A stretch of 64,000 nt of DNA from Ignavibacteriota bacterium (GCA_016716225.1 JADJWT010000001.1:2056501-2120500), one strand, 5' to 3'. Shown: positions 35,307 to 46,149, numbered from the stretch's first letter. The notes: a model not told the origin generated them from the sequence alone. Made by a program: numbers and translations.

Positions 35307-36446
35307 ATGAGAAAATTAAGACAAGATATATTTTACTTTATTGTTATTATACCAATTTTATTAAATACTTGTACGGAAAATTCAAATAGTAAAAAAGTTG
35401 GTATGGAGAATAATGAAACTAGACCTATACAATTCGGAAAGACAAAAAAGGAATTAGTATTTACTTTTAATAAGGTAGATGATGATGATTCACAAAGAAA
35501 AATATCAGAAATAAATTTGAATTCTAAATTAGAAATTGGTGGAATAGACACAAATTTATTTCTTTATCCTTCAAATGTAAGAATTGATGAGAAAAAAAAC
35601 ATTTATATCGTAGACAATCTAGATTGCTCGGTTTCAAAATTTGATAAATCCGGAAACTTCATTACAAAATATGGTAGGAAAGGAAAAGGTCCAGGAGAAT
35701 TTGATAATGCCTTTTATTTTGACGTAACACAAGATGGTAAGGTTGCTATTGTTAGTCCTAATGACTTTAAATTTACTGTATTTGATAATGATAAAATGTT
35801 TGAAGTTAAAGATAAAAATAGCCCAAATAGATTGTGTTTCTTTTCATCAGAAGAAATAATTATCTTTCAATTATTTGATCCAATTACCACATCACCAATT
35901 GTAAAAGTTAATTTTAAAAATAGAGAATTATTCGAATATCAAAATATTTTAAGTAAAAAAACATTTGGAGGAGAAAATTTTGGAATGCTACCTTTACTCT
36001 TAGGTGATATACATAATTATAATAAAAACCAAATTGTTTACATTGCTCGAGTTCTGGGTTATATTATTATTTATAATGAAACCGGAAAAATTTCAAAAGT
36101 CTTTAAACAACTAAATAAGTCTAAAACTCCTGGTTATGAAAGAATTGAGAGCAAGAATAAAGATATGGATTCACCAATTATTAGATTCCCGCGTCGAGAA
36201 GAACTACTATTTAGATGTACTAATGTTTACAAAGACAATCTATATATTTTACTTGAAATGGAAGATGAAAACTCCGAGGAGTTTATTGTAGACATCTATT
36301 CTTTACAAGAATGTAAATATAAAAATTCAATCATTCTGAAAGGATTTGGAGATATTATTGGGACATACTTTACGGATAAAGAATTATATGTTATTAAAGG
36401 AAACACAGAACTTGAAGTTTTAGAATATATAATTATAGATGAGTAG
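35307..36446 (+). CDS. 6-bladed beta-propeller lipoprotein
   Basis: A 379-aa protein with a lipoprotein signal (IVIIPILLNTC, lipidated Cys near residue 19). The propeller reads NVRIDEKKNIYIVDNLDCSV and the hallmark KYGRKGKGPGEFDNAF. It is the second propeller in the region and is paired with peptides A and B as the first is with the six-cysteine peptide. Being a lipoprotein, it should sit in the outer membrane or inner-membrane periplasmic face. Confidence 0.8.
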   Translation: MRKLRQDIFYFIVIIPILLNTCTENSNSKKVGMENNETRPIQFGKTKKELVFTFNKVDDDDSQRKISEINLNSKLEIGGIDTNLFLYPSNVRIDEKKNIYIVDNLDCSVSKFDKSGNFITKYGRKGKGPGEFDNAFYFDVTQDGKVAIVSPNDFKFTVFDNDKMFEVKDKNSPNRLCFFSSEEIIIFQLFDPITTSPIVKVNFKNRELFEYQNILSKKTFGGENFGMLPLLLGDIHNYNKNQIVYIARVLGYIIIYNETGKISKVFKQLNKSKTPGYERIESKNKDMDSPIIRFPRREELLFRCTNVYKDNLYILLEMEDENSEEFIVDIYSLQECKYKNSIILKGFGDIIGTYFTDKELYVIKGNTELEVLEYIIIDE

Positions 36447-36449
36447 ATT

Positions 36450-37037
36450 ATGAAAACGAAAATTTATAAATATGGATTTTGGTTATTATTATTAGTTTCG
36501 CTAACATTATTTAATTTATGGCGTATTTCTAAAAACCGTTCAGAAAAAGAAATATTAAAGTATGAGGAAAAAAACAAATTCAGGATATCTTCACTTATAA
36601 ATATTCATGCAACAGGAAGAATTGATAAAGTTGTTGGTAAAAACGTTTTAAACATGGGAAAAAAGACGGATCTATTTCTTAATAAAAGTATTGCTATTTT
36701 GCTTTCTGAGTTTAGATGTAATAATTGCCAAGAAAAAGAACTTTTAAGACTAAATTCATTGCAAAAAAAATTAAAAACTTATGGAATTGAAATAATTGGG
36801 ATTACTACACAAGCAAAAAAAAATATGACTGCCATTCAAAAAAAAAAATTAAAGTTAAATTTTCCTATTTATTGGGTTGATGATACAACGTTTAGTGAAA
36901 TATCTGTTAGTAATGACTACCCTCAAATAATTTATGTAAAAAGTAAAATTATTCAATCAAGTTTTATTCCCATTCCGTTAGATGATGAGTTTTCAGAAAT
37001 TTATTTTGATTTTTTTCTTAAAAAAATACATGGATAG
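36450..37037 (+). CDS. Membrane-anchored thioredoxin-like protein, second copy
   Basis: A 195-aa protein with an N-terminal anchor (YGFWLLLLVSLTLFNLW) and a thioredoxin-like fold: AILLSEFRCNNCQEKELL holds the C-x-x-C motif, then IEIIGITTQAKK and LNFPIYWVDD. This matches TlpA/peroxiredoxin-like thiol proteins. It starts 3 bp after the propeller gene and ends the second peptide block, so each block holds peptide, propeller, MauE and thioredoxin-like genes. Confidence 0.7.
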   Translation: MKTKIYKYGFWLLLLVSLTLFNLWRISKNRSEKEILKYEEKNKFRISSLINIHATGRIDKVVGKNVLNMGKKTDLFLNKSIAILLSEFRCNNCQEKELLRLNSLQKKLKTYGIEIIGITTQAKKNMTAIQKKKLKLNFPIYWVDDTTFSEISVSNDYPQIIYVKSKIIQSSFIPIPLDDEFSEIYFDFFLKKIHG

Positions 37038-37382
37038 TTGACATTTATTATCATTTTATCAAAATTTAATAAAAAGTATTTTAAATAAATCGATTAGTAT
37101 TTATTAATTTTTCTTATACCTTAATGACAGCAAATTACATTTAAAAATATGATTTACCTGTGTTGCTAATAATGTTTTATACATAGTAAAAACTATGATT
37201 GCCAAATTATTAAAAATTAGTCGCATATTTTAATTGGCGTTACATATTACTTACAAATAGATTTGAAAAACTTAATACTGAATTTCTAGAAAGAGAATTT
37301 AGAAAATAAAAGAATAAAAAAAATAATTTATAATAATAATAATATCTAATTTATATAATTACATAATTATTTAAATTCAAAT
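37038..37382. other. Gene-free stretch before the RND operon
   Basis: 345 bp, very AT-rich, no readable frame. No clear terminator and no copy of the 38-bp repeat. It must hold the RND operon promoter if that operon is separate from the peptide block. Confidence 0.5.
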
Positions 37383-40300
37383 TTGGCTATTGTTAAAACA
37401 TCCATATCCCGTCCAGTAACAATAACTATGCTATTCATTGGTATAGCATTCGTGGGTATTTATTCTTTTTCAAAATTGGGTATTGATCTTCTTCCAAACC
37501 TTACTCTACCTCATTTGGTTGTTCACACAACATATCAGAACTCTACACCAGAAGAAATAGAAAAACTTGTTACCGAACCTTTGGAATCAGCAATTGGAAC
37601 AGTAACAGGCGTTAAGAAAATAAATTCAATATCAAAAGAAAGCATATCGGTTATTTCAATTGATTTTCTTTGGGGAACAAATATGGATATGGCTGTGCTT
37701 TCCCTAAGAGAAAAACTTGACAATATCAGATTTGCTTTGCCCAAGGATACTGGTAGACCAACAATTATAAGAGCTGACCCATCTTCTGAACCGGTTCTTA
37801 GTTTAGCATTGACGTATAGACTTAAATTAAAAGAAGATAGATGGAAAGCGAGTAAAAATGGAAGCCATGTGTCTGAATCAGCAATACGGTATGTTGATCA
37901 TGATTCACCGGAATATGATATAAAACGATTAATTGACTTAAAAGAGGCAGCAAGAGTTATATTTAGAAGAAGATTTGAACAATTAGAAGGAGTTGCTCAA
38001 ACAATCGTTACAGGTGGTTTGGAAAGGGAAATTTTAGTTGAGGTTAATCCACAGAAATTAACTTCCTACAATATTTCATTCAACGATATTGAATCAGCAT
38101 TAAAATCCGCAAATATAAATATGCCTGCCGGTTCAATAATGAATGGATTATTTAGATATTCTTTAAGAACATTGGGTGAATATGACAATATAAATGAAAT
38201 AAAGAAAACCCTCATTAGTTACAAAAATAATAGAGCAATATTATTAAGTGATATTGCCGATGTGAAAGATAACTTTAAAGAACGAGATGGTTTAACGAGA
38301 TTGGATGGCTCTGAAACAGTTGGATTACTTATTTATAAAGAATCTGGTTCAAACACAGTTTCAATTTCCAAAACAATAAAAGAAACAATAAAAACATTAG
38401 AGAAAGAATATCCAGAATTTAAATTAATTGTAGTTTCTGATCAGTCTGGTTTTATTGAGAATGCAATTGCTAACGTAAAACAAGAAATTCTATATGGGGG
38501 TATTCTTGCAGTATTTGTTTTATTCTTTTTTCTCGGAAATTTACGCAACGTATTTATTATTGGCATAACAATTCCTGCTTCACTTGTTCTAACAATATTA
38601 CTTATGTATTTATTTCAAATAAATTTCAATATTATTTCACTTGGCGGTATTGCCGTCGGTGTCGGTATGCTTTTGGACAACGCAATAATTGTTATTGAAA
38701 ATGTTGTTAGGTATAGAGAAGAGGGATTATCAATTCACCAAGCCGCTCTTAAAGGTTCGAGTGAAGTTTCAATGCCGATAGTAGCCGCAACACTTACAAC
38801 TATTGCAGTATTCTTACCATTGATATTTGTTAAGGGAATTGCCGGTGAATTATTTAAGGATCAATCTTATGCAATAGCCTTTTCGTTGACTTCATCAATA
38901 ATTGTTGCACTTACGTTAATTCCAATGCTGGCATCAAGGAAGAAATATTTTTCTTTAAATAAAGATCAAAGAAAGGAATTTATTTTAATAGAAAAAGGAA
39001 ATCGTTCAAATATTTTTATAAGTATAATATATTGGATAAAATTTCCATTTCAGCTAATAATTAAAACCATACAGTTAATTTTATTAAATGTGTTCATTTA
39101 TTTATCAGAAAGATTATCTTTTTATTTCAATAAATTTTATAAGATTTGTAATCGCTGGCTTGATAAATTAATAGTTAAATATGAAATACTCCTTGAGTGG
39201 TCACTAAATAACAAAAAATTAGTTCTCTCAATAACTGCTTTTTTACTTTTCATAACAATATTGGCAGGAATTGATATAAAAAAAGAATTTATTCCCGCAT
39301 ATGAACAAGATGAATTTATTGTTGAATTAATTTATCCAAAAGGTACTTCGTTAAAAGGCAATGCATATTTAACATCGGAAATAGAAGAAAAAATATTAAA
39401 TATTCCTCAAGTGAAGAATATTGTCTCAAATATAGGACGTGTAAATGAATTTGATTTTATTAACAAAGAACAACAATCTGTCAACAAATCAAATCTGATT
39501 GTTAAGCTTGATTCGTATAAAAGTTTTTATAAAGTTATTTCAATACTAAAGCAAGTATTTAAGAATATAGGTATCACTAAATATTCTTTTAAACATATAA
39601 AAACAACTTATTCTGAAATTATTCAACCTTCAGAATATGATATTGAAATAAAAATAAAAAATAAAGACTTAGATATAGCTTATTCAACTGCCAATGAATT
39701 GACTGAATCTTTAAACAATAATAAAATTGAGGGAGTAACAAATATAAGAATGGGGGATAATAAAGGAATTTCTGAATATAATTTAACAATTGATGAGAAA
39801 AGGTGTAATGTATATGGCTTAACAACAGATGAAGTATCAAATAGAATTTGTTATTTAGTTAAGGGTAATGAAGCAACTTTATTTTCTGATTTTGATAAAA
39901 AGATTGCAATAAATATAAAAACAAAAAGTAAAGCTCGTGATGATATCAGTAAAATCTTAAGTCAATATATAATTAAAGGTAATACAAGTATACAGATTAA
40001 AGAATTAGTTGATGTAAATTTAAAGAACAGTTTTAGTCAAATTCGAAGAGAAGATCAAAGCCGAACAATCTTTATTTATGCAGATATTAATAATATTAGT
40101 GTTGATGATGCAGTGGATAAACTTCAAAAACAAATTGGTAAATTACCTAAAATAAAAGATCAAACAATTATTATTGGCGGTGCAAATGAAGAACTGCATA
40201 GTTCATTTTCCCAACTGTTTATTGCATTATTAATATCAATATTTTTAATGTATATGGTTCTAACAATGGAATTTGAATCTTTTTTATTTCCTTTTATAAT

Positions 40301-40715
40301 AATTATTGCAGTCCCTTTGGGATTGATTGGTGGTATTTTATCTTTATATATTTTAGGTGAAAGTATAAGTATAATATCAATTATGGGATTAATTATTTTA
40401 GTTGGTATTGCTGATAATGATGCGGTTGTAAAAGTAGAATTTATTATAAGGAAAAGAAAAGAAGGATTAAATATACATGATGCAATATTGCAAGCTGGTA
40501 AAGAAAGATTTAGACCAATAGTGATGAACTCTATGACAGTTATCTTTGCTCTAATTCCAATGATAATAGGTGTGGGAGCTGGAACTCAATTAAGAATATC
40601 TCTTTCGTTGGCTGTTGCTGGCGGACTTTTCTCCGCAACTTTTTTAACATTAATAGTAATTCCGGTTTTATATACTTATTTGGAAAGATGGTCAAAAAAA
40701 AGAATTTTAAACTGA
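37383..40715 (+). CDS. RND-family efflux permease 1
   Basis: A 1110-aa permease with the twofold RND repeat. It opens at TTG (AIVKTSISRPVTITMLFIGI, the standard RND start); helix-4 has GMLLDNAIIVIENVVRYREE and the second half has GIADNDAVVKVEFIIRKRKE. Transport powered by protons is expected; the substrate is unknown. It is somewhat longer than AcrB, with an insert around residues 520-590. It forms an operon with an adaptor and a second permease. No TolC-type channel is in view. Confidence 0.9.
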   Translation: MAIVKTSISRPVTITMLFIGIAFVGIYSFSKLGIDLLPNLTLPHLVVHTTYQNSTPEEIEKLVTEPLESAIGTVTGVKKINSISKESISVISIDFLWGTNMDMAVLSLREKLDNIRFALPKDTGRPTIIRADPSSEPVLSLALTYRLKLKEDRWKASKNGSHVSESAIRYVDHDSPEYDIKRLIDLKEAARVIFRRRFEQLEGVAQTIVTGGLEREILVEVNPQKLTSYNISFNDIESALKSANINMPAGSIMNGLFRYSLRTLGEYDNINEIKKTLISYKNNRAILLSDIADVKDNFKERDGLTRLDGSETVGLLIYKESGSNTVSISKTIKETIKTLEKEYPEFKLIVVSDQSGFIENAIANVKQEILYGGILAVFVLFFFLGNLRNVFIIGITIPASLVLTILLMYLFQINFNIISLGGIAVGVGMLLDNAIIVIENVVRYREEGLSIHQAALKGSSEVSMPIVAATLTTIAVFLPLIFVKGIAGELFKDQSYAIAFSLTSSIIVALTLIPMLASRKKYFSLNKDQRKEFILIEKGNRSNIFISIIYWIKFPFQLIIKTIQLILLNVFIYLSERLSFYFNKFYKICNRWLDKLIVKYEILLEWSLNNKKLVLSITAFLLFITILAGIDIKKEFIPAYEQDEFIVELIYPKGTSLKGNAYLTSEIEEKILNIPQVKNIVSNIGRVNEFDFINKEQQSVNKSNLIVKLDSYKSFYKVISILKQVFKNIGITKYSFKHIKTTYSEIIQPSEYDIEIKIKNKDLDIAYSTANELTESLNNNKIEGVTNIRMGDNKGISEYNLTIDEKRCNVYGLTTDEVSNRICYLVKGNEATLFSDFDKKIAINIKTKSKARDDISKILSQYIIKGNTSIQIKELVDVNLKNSFSQIRREDQSRTIFIYADINNISVDDAVDKLQKQIGKLPKIKDQTIIIGGANEELHSSFSQLFIALLISIFLMYMVLTMEFESFLFPFIIIIAVPLGLIGGILSLYILGESISIISIMGLIILVGIADNDAVVKVEFIIRKRKEGLNIHDAILQAGKERFRPIVMNSMTVIFALIPMIIGVGAGTQLRISLSLAVAGGLFSATFLTLIVIPVLYTYLERWSKKRILN

Positions 40716-40770
40716 TATTTTATTTTAAGATTATAGAATTAAATATTTAGAATTTAGAAGTGAGTATTTT

Positions 40771-41985
40771 ATGAAAATTTCAAATAAAATTATTTATATC
40801 ATTGTTACAATAATTCTCTTATCATTATTTGTTTATTCAGTTATACCGAATCAAACAAACGAAGAAACAGAGGCAAATTCTTATAATGTAGATTATAATA
40901 AACTTGATGAAATAATTTTTAATGTTAAAACAACTAAAGTATTTAAAGGTGATTTGGTTCAGACGATTACTGCAAATGGAATTGTTCGTGCCGAGAAAGA
41001 ATTGGATATAACATCGAATATTAATGGCATTATAAATGAAATAAATATTTATGAAGGGAAATATGTTAATAAGAATGAGGTTTTAATTTCTTTTGATGAT
41101 AGAGAGTATAAAGTTGATTTAAGAGAAGCAGAAGAAAGGATTATTGAAGCAAAAGTTAGTTATGGATTGCTTATAAAAGATGCACCAGCTGATACAGTTG
41201 GCAATATAAAACAAATTGAAATTGAAAAAAAATTAAAAAAATTAGAAGAAGATTATACAAACAATCAAATAGCTGAAAATGAGTACTTAAAATTAAAAGA
41301 AGACCTTGAAATGAAGCTAATATTTACGGGAGCCAAACGAGAAGAATTAATACTGAACAAAAGCGGTTATAATGCAGCCATTAATCAAATTGATCGTGCT
41401 AAATTAAATTTGGAATATACAAAAATTAAAGCTCCATTTAGCGGAGTTATAGGCAATTTCGATTTAGTAGTAGGGCAAAGAAGCACTGCCGGCAATACTC
41501 TTTTCAAATTATTCAGTTCAAGCATAATGCAAATTTCTATAGATGTTTTGGAAAGTGAATTAAATAAAATTAAGATTGGCAATAAAGCTGAAATTGAAAT
41601 ACCTGCCTTTCAAAGTGAAAAATTTATTGGCAAAGTTGAAAGAATAAGTCCTTATATAGATACTGAAAATAGAACATGTAAAGTAATTATTTCGTTAAAA
41701 AATATTGATCATAAGGTAAAACCAGGAATGTATGTAAATGTTAAAATTACTTCAAACATTTTAACCACAAGAAATTTAATCCCAAAAGAAGCATTGTTAA
41801 ATAGAGATAAAAGAAATTTAGTGTTTACGGTTGAAGATAGTTTGGCTAAATGGAAATACGTTGATATTGGGGAACAAAACGATGAATATATTGAAATATT
41901 AAATGGAGTTGAAGCTGGAGAAAATTTAATCATAGAAGGACAATTTAATTTAGCTCATGATTCTAAAGTTAGAATAATTAATTAG
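40771..41985 (+). CDS. RND periplasmic adaptor (membrane fusion protein)
   Basis: A 404-aa protein with an N-terminal membrane segment (IIYIIVTIILLSLFVYSVI), a split lipoyl domain (TANGIVRAEKELDITSNING and YTKIKAPFSGVIGNFDLVVG), a coiled hairpin between, and a beta-barrel with RISPYIDTENRTCKVIISL. This is the adaptor that joins an inner-membrane RND pump to an outer-membrane channel. It lies between two permease genes, so one adaptor may serve a mixed pump. Confidence 0.9.
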   Translation: MKISNKIIYIIVTIILLSLFVYSVIPNQTNEETEANSYNVDYNKLDEIIFNVKTTKVFKGDLVQTITANGIVRAEKELDITSNINGIINEINIYEGKYVNKNEVLISFDDREYKVDLREAEERIIEAKVSYGLLIKDAPADTVGNIKQIEIEKKLKKLEEDYTNNQIAENEYLKLKEDLEMKLIFTGAKREELILNKSGYNAAINQIDRAKLNLEYTKIKAPFSGVIGNFDLVVGQRSTAGNTLFKLFSSSIMQISIDVLESELNKIKIGNKAEIEIPAFQSEKFIGKVERISPYIDTENRTCKVIISLKNIDHKVKPGMYVNVKITSNILTTRNLIPKEALLNRDKRNLVFTVEDSLAKWKYVDIGEQNDEYIEILNGVEAGENLIIEGQFNLAHDSKVRIIN

Positions 41986-41991
41986 TCAATC

Positions 41992-44900
41992 ATGAAAAAG
42001 ATTTTCTATATTTTCTTATCTCGTCCCGTTACGGCGTCAATGCTTTTTTTTTCAATTATAATTTTAGGATTAGTAGCATCATTTAATTTGCCTCTTGAAC
42101 TTTCTCCGCATGTTGAATTTCCCAAATTGACAATTAGTTTTTCCTGGTCAAATGTATCACCAGAAACAATTGAAGCTTTTGTTACTTCACCAATTGAATC
42201 TGAACTCGCCGGAATTAGGGGAGTAAAAAGCATTAATTCTAATTCTTCGCAGGGTTCTGCCTGGATAACCGTGGAGTTTTATCCAGATATAAATATGGAT
42301 TTTGCAAGAGTTGAAATTAATGAGAAAATTTCCGCATTGAAAGATGAATTGCCTTATGGTATTTCACCGCCAAGAGTTTCATCATATATACCAGATGATT
42401 TTAAAGATTTACAAGGATTTATAACATATTCCGTATCAAGCAATGAAAGTGCAAACGCTACAAGGAAATATGTGAAAGAAAATTTGCTTTTTCCGCTTAG
42501 GTCGATTTCAGGTATTTCAGATGTTTCAATAAGAGGCGGAAACGAAAGAGAAATTAATATAGAAATCGATTATGAAAAAGTTAAAAATTTGGCAATAACT
42601 AATGATGAAATCTCGAAGAGTATAGCTGGTATTGAAAATATGCAATCCCTAGGTAAAATAACAAAAGATGGTAAACAGTATTTTATAAAAGCCAATAATT
42701 CAGTTACCAGTATTGAAAAAATTAGCAATCATACGGTAAAGATTTTTACAAACGGTAAAATTATTAAATTAAAAGATATTGGTTCAGTTTTCGATGACTT
42801 CAAAGAAACAAGCAACTATTATCGAATAAATGGAAAAGAAACTATATCATTGGTTATCAATCGAGAAGAAGGTTATAATGCATTGGATGTTGCAAAAAAG
42901 GTATATGAAAAAATTACGGAACTAAAATCTAAATTACCCGCAGATTATATAATATTGAAAGAAATTGATAAAAGTGAATCAATACGCGAGGAAATAAGGG
43001 AATTAACAAAAAATGCGGTTTATTCATTTATAATTATTGTAATCGTATTACTTCTAATATTTCGTTCAATTAAAATTTCACTAATAATATCGGTATCGAT
43101 TATTTTTTCATTATTCTTTTCCTTTTTACTTTTTTTCCTTTTTGATATACCGCTAAATATTATTACCATTTCTTCTTTTATACTTGGTTTTGGTTTTATG
43201 GTAGATAATTCGATAGTTGTCGTTGATTTTATTGAACAACATTATTCTAATGATGGTATAAAACGGCTTTCAATTTTATTAACAAAGATATTTAAACCTG
43301 TTTTTGCGGCAACATTAACAACGGTTGCAGTTTTTATTCCATTGCTTTTTTTAACGGGTGAGCTAAAGCTGTATTTTGAACAATTTGCATTAGGAATAAT
43401 ATTTACACTGTTTGCCTCGTTGGTCGTTTCTTTTACAATAATTCCAATGCTGGTTATTAAATATCACAAAAAACTAAAAAATTCCAGTGCTGTTAAGAAG
43501 ATAACAATTTGGGATAAAAGTTATTGTTTAATTGAGAGGTTTATTTTCCACTGGAAAAAAATGAGTCTTATTTTATTGATTCTAATTATTGGATTGCCTG
43601 TATGGCTTATTCCCACTAGGCTCGAAGAATCAGCTTTTGCTCCAATATACAATTCAATTTTCGATACTGAAACTTACAGTGAAATCAAACCGTACTTAGA
43701 CTATGCCTTAGGAGGCAGTTTAAATTTATTTTTTAATCATATTAATAGGGGAGAACCCTGGCAGTTTGGAGAAGAAACATATATTTATGTTAGACTGGAA
43801 TTGCCCAATGGAAATAAAATCGACAGAATTAATAAACTGACGAAAGATTTTGAGAAAGAAATTTTAAGATATAAAGATAATATTAAAACACTCATAACTA
43901 ACGTATATGATGAAGAAAATGCAAATTTGAGAATAGATTTCAACAGCAAACAAGGTCAAACGGCATTTCCATATATGTTAAAAAATTATTTGACCTCTTA
44001 CGCAACCCGATTAGGCGGATTAAATGTTTCCGTGTATGGTTTTGGTCCGGGCTTTTCAAATGCGGGCAGTTCATTTAGTAATTTTTCCGTTATATCCAAG
44101 GGTTTTAATTATCTCAATACAAGAAAGCTGGCGGAAGATTTTAAGTCGCGATTAATCCAAAATCCCAGAATAGATAATGTTGATATTGATAAATCTGAAT
44201 ATTTTTGGGATAAAGATACTTATGAAATTATTGCAAAAGTAAAAAGAAAAGAACTTGCAGGTTTTAATATTTCACCAGATGAAATTATTAGTACTATTGC
44301 AAAAAACACCGAGGGCAACTTAAGCTGGAATACATTTCGGATGGATAATGACGAAGTGGAGTATAATATAAAATTCTCCAATTATAAAAATATTCAACTT
44401 AACGAATTAGAGAATTTATTTGTTGTTATTAAAAACAGCAGTTTGTTAAAGGTTAAAGATGTAATGGATTTTGAAGTAAAAAAAGTTCTTTCGTCAATTA
44501 ATAGGGAAGATCAACAATATATACGCTATATAACTTTTGATTACAAAGGTCCATTTAAATATGGAGATGAATTTATAAAATCAGTTATTTCAAAAATGAA
44601 TATTAAAGAAGGGTATTCACTTGCTCAAAGAGAATTTTCTTTTCGATTCGGAGAGGAGGAAGAAGTTGAAGTTTGGAATATTTTATTCTATGCAGTAATC
44701 CTAATATTTATGATTACTGCTAGTCTATTTGAATCATTAATAAAACCGATTTTAATTATAACCGCAATACCATTTGCTATTATTGGTACTTTTTTTCTTT
44801 TTTATTTTACTGATTTAAATCTGGATAGAGGTGCTTATGCAGGTATTCTTTTGCTTATTGGACTTGCAGTTAATAACTCGATTATTTTAACTGATTATAT

Positions 44901-45171
44901 TTCAAAGAATAAAAATGTTCTTGATTTTAACGAGATTATTAAGTTATCCTCACAAAGATTGCGTCCAATATTTACAACAACACTAACTACTATTGCCGCT
45001 TTAGTACCTTTGTTGATTAGGTCAGAAGCTACTTTTTGGCGAAGTCTAAGTTATAGTGTTTTGGGAGGACTATTATTATCATCAATTGTTGTAGTTTTGT
45101 TTATACCTATATTTTATTATTTAATTTCAAGAAACAAAAAAACAATTAAATTGTATTATTCTCATAATTAA
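41992..45171 (+). CDS. RND-family efflux permease 2
   Basis: A 1059-aa permease: FLSRPVTASMLFFSIIILGL at the start, GFGFMVDNSIVVVDFIEQHY in helix 4, ESEAT-like RSEATFWRSLSYSVLGGLLL near the end. It differs clearly from permease 1 (RND half 2 reads LIGLAVNNSIILTDYIS), so the operon encodes two distinct pumps as in MdtBC, which work together. It starts 6 bp after the adaptor. Placement beside peptide genes suggests, but does not show, peptide export. Confidence 0.9.
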   Translation: MKKIFYIFLSRPVTASMLFFSIIILGLVASFNLPLELSPHVEFPKLTISFSWSNVSPETIEAFVTSPIESELAGIRGVKSINSNSSQGSAWITVEFYPDINMDFARVEINEKISALKDELPYGISPPRVSSYIPDDFKDLQGFITYSVSSNESANATRKYVKENLLFPLRSISGISDVSIRGGNEREINIEIDYEKVKNLAITNDEISKSIAGIENMQSLGKITKDGKQYFIKANNSVTSIEKISNHTVKIFTNGKIIKLKDIGSVFDDFKETSNYYRINGKETISLVINREEGYNALDVAKKVYEKITELKSKLPADYIILKEIDKSESIREEIRELTKNAVYSFIIIVIVLLLIFRSIKISLIISVSIIFSLFFSFLLFFLFDIPLNIITISSFILGFGFMVDNSIVVVDFIEQHYSNDGIKRLSILLTKIFKPVFAATLTTVAVFIPLLFLTGELKLYFEQFALGIIFTLFASLVVSFTIIPMLVIKYHKKLKNSSAVKKITIWDKSYCLIERFIFHWKKMSLILLILIIGLPVWLIPTRLEESAFAPIYNSIFDTETYSEIKPYLDYALGGSLNLFFNHINRGEPWQFGEETYIYVRLELPNGNKIDRINKLTKDFEKEILRYKDNIKTLITNVYDEENANLRIDFNSKQGQTAFPYMLKNYLTSYATRLGGLNVSVYGFGPGFSNAGSSFSNFSVISKGFNYLNTRKLAEDFKSRLIQNPRIDNVDIDKSEYFWDKDTYEIIAKVKRKELAGFNISPDEIISTIAKNTEGNLSWNTFRMDNDEVEYNIKFSNYKNIQLNELENLFVVIKNSSLLKVKDVMDFEVKKVLSSINREDQQYIRYITFDYKGPFKYGDEFIKSVISKMNIKEGYSLAQREFSFRFGEEEEVEVWNILFYAVILIFMITASLFESLIKPILIITAIPFAIIGTFFLFYFTDLNLDRGAYAGILLLIGLAVNNSIILTDYISKNKNVLDFNEIIKLSSQRLRPIFTTTLTTIAALVPLLIRSEATFWRSLSYSVLGGLLLSSIVVVLFIPIFYYLISRNKKTIKLYYSHN

Positions 45172-45277
45172 CTCATATAGTTATTTTATAATAATCTGAT
45201 AAAAATTTTTATATATATTTTTTTTCAAATTTATTAGTTTCATATTTATTTTTAGATCACTTCTAAGGTGAAATGTA

Positions 45278-45414
45278 AATTATCATAAATCATTAAATAA
45301 TTTTATTCCAGCAGATGTTTATTTTGGAATAAATATAAAAATTGAAAAAAAATAAATAAAATAAAAAGTAGGAAATTAGGACTAAGAAAAAAAATGAATT
45401 TATTTCCAGATTAA
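45278..45414 (+). pseudogene. IS3/IS481-type transposase, C-terminal remnant
   Basis: Reads NYHKSLNNFIPADVYFGINI, then KIEKK and several stops. It aligns with the end of the intact transposase at 59455-60432 (NNHRYHEALNNVTPADVYFG). All that remains of an old insertion. Confidence 0.75.
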
Positions 45415-45544
45415 TTATTTTTATTCATTAAGAATATTTAAATCTGCCTATTAAAATATTAATACTTCTGTCCATTTTCTTTTGAAGACTTACAGTTTTT
45501 TTTTTAATTTCATCATTCAGAAATTATTTCAGTCATATCCATCC

Positions 45545-45976
45545 AAATTTATTACGCTTTGATTTCTCCATTGTGGCTTTAACTCGTTCTCCGGTAAGGT
45601 CTCTTTCAAACTCAGCTAAAGCGAATATCATCGTAAACCATTTATTCCAGTAGGGGTTGAGGTATCAATATTTACATTGTAAGGAAAAAACAAACATCTA
45701 AAGTTTTAAATTCCACAGAGCATCCACATTCTCTTTGGTTGATTAAGCTAAGCAGTCAAGCTTCCAAACTCACACAACATCACATTTTCTTTTTCTTACA
45801 TCATCAAACATCTTGAGATAGTTTTCCTGGTCGCTTTTACTACCGGACCCATAGTCAACATACTCTTTAACTATTTTGAATTTCCGGGCTTTAGCATAAT
45901 ATCGAAGATCCTCAATCTGCATTTCCGGATTTTGGTCTCGAGTGGAAACTCGGGAGTAGATAAGGGCTTTTTTCAT
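45545..45976 (-). pseudogene. Serine recombinase (resolvase), broken
   Basis: From ATG 45976: KKALIYSRVSTRDQNPEMQI with the catalytic Ser, then GSGSKSDQENYLKMFDD, then TGA. Beyond the stop, resolvase blocks continue in other frames: NVNIDTSTPTGINGL and ALAEFERDLTGERVKATMEK. Several frameshifts make it dead. 45172-46149 holds no other gene. Confidence 0.8.
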
Positions 45977-46149
45977 ATATCCAAAATATTAGAAAATTCC
46001 AAAAAAGACAAGATTTATGGAAAAAAACAAGTTAAGGTTTTATTTTAAATTAAATCAATTATAAAAAATTATATTTTAATTTTAAAAGTTTTTTTTTATT
46101 TTAATAAAAGATAATAATATCAAATTATAATTTTAAGGGAATTAGAGCT

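Noticed and set aside
41992..45171. Heavy-metal (CusA/CzcA) assignment of the RND pumps
   Set aside because: I saw no metal-binding methionine or histidine cluster and no metal-resistance neighbours, so I left the substrate open.
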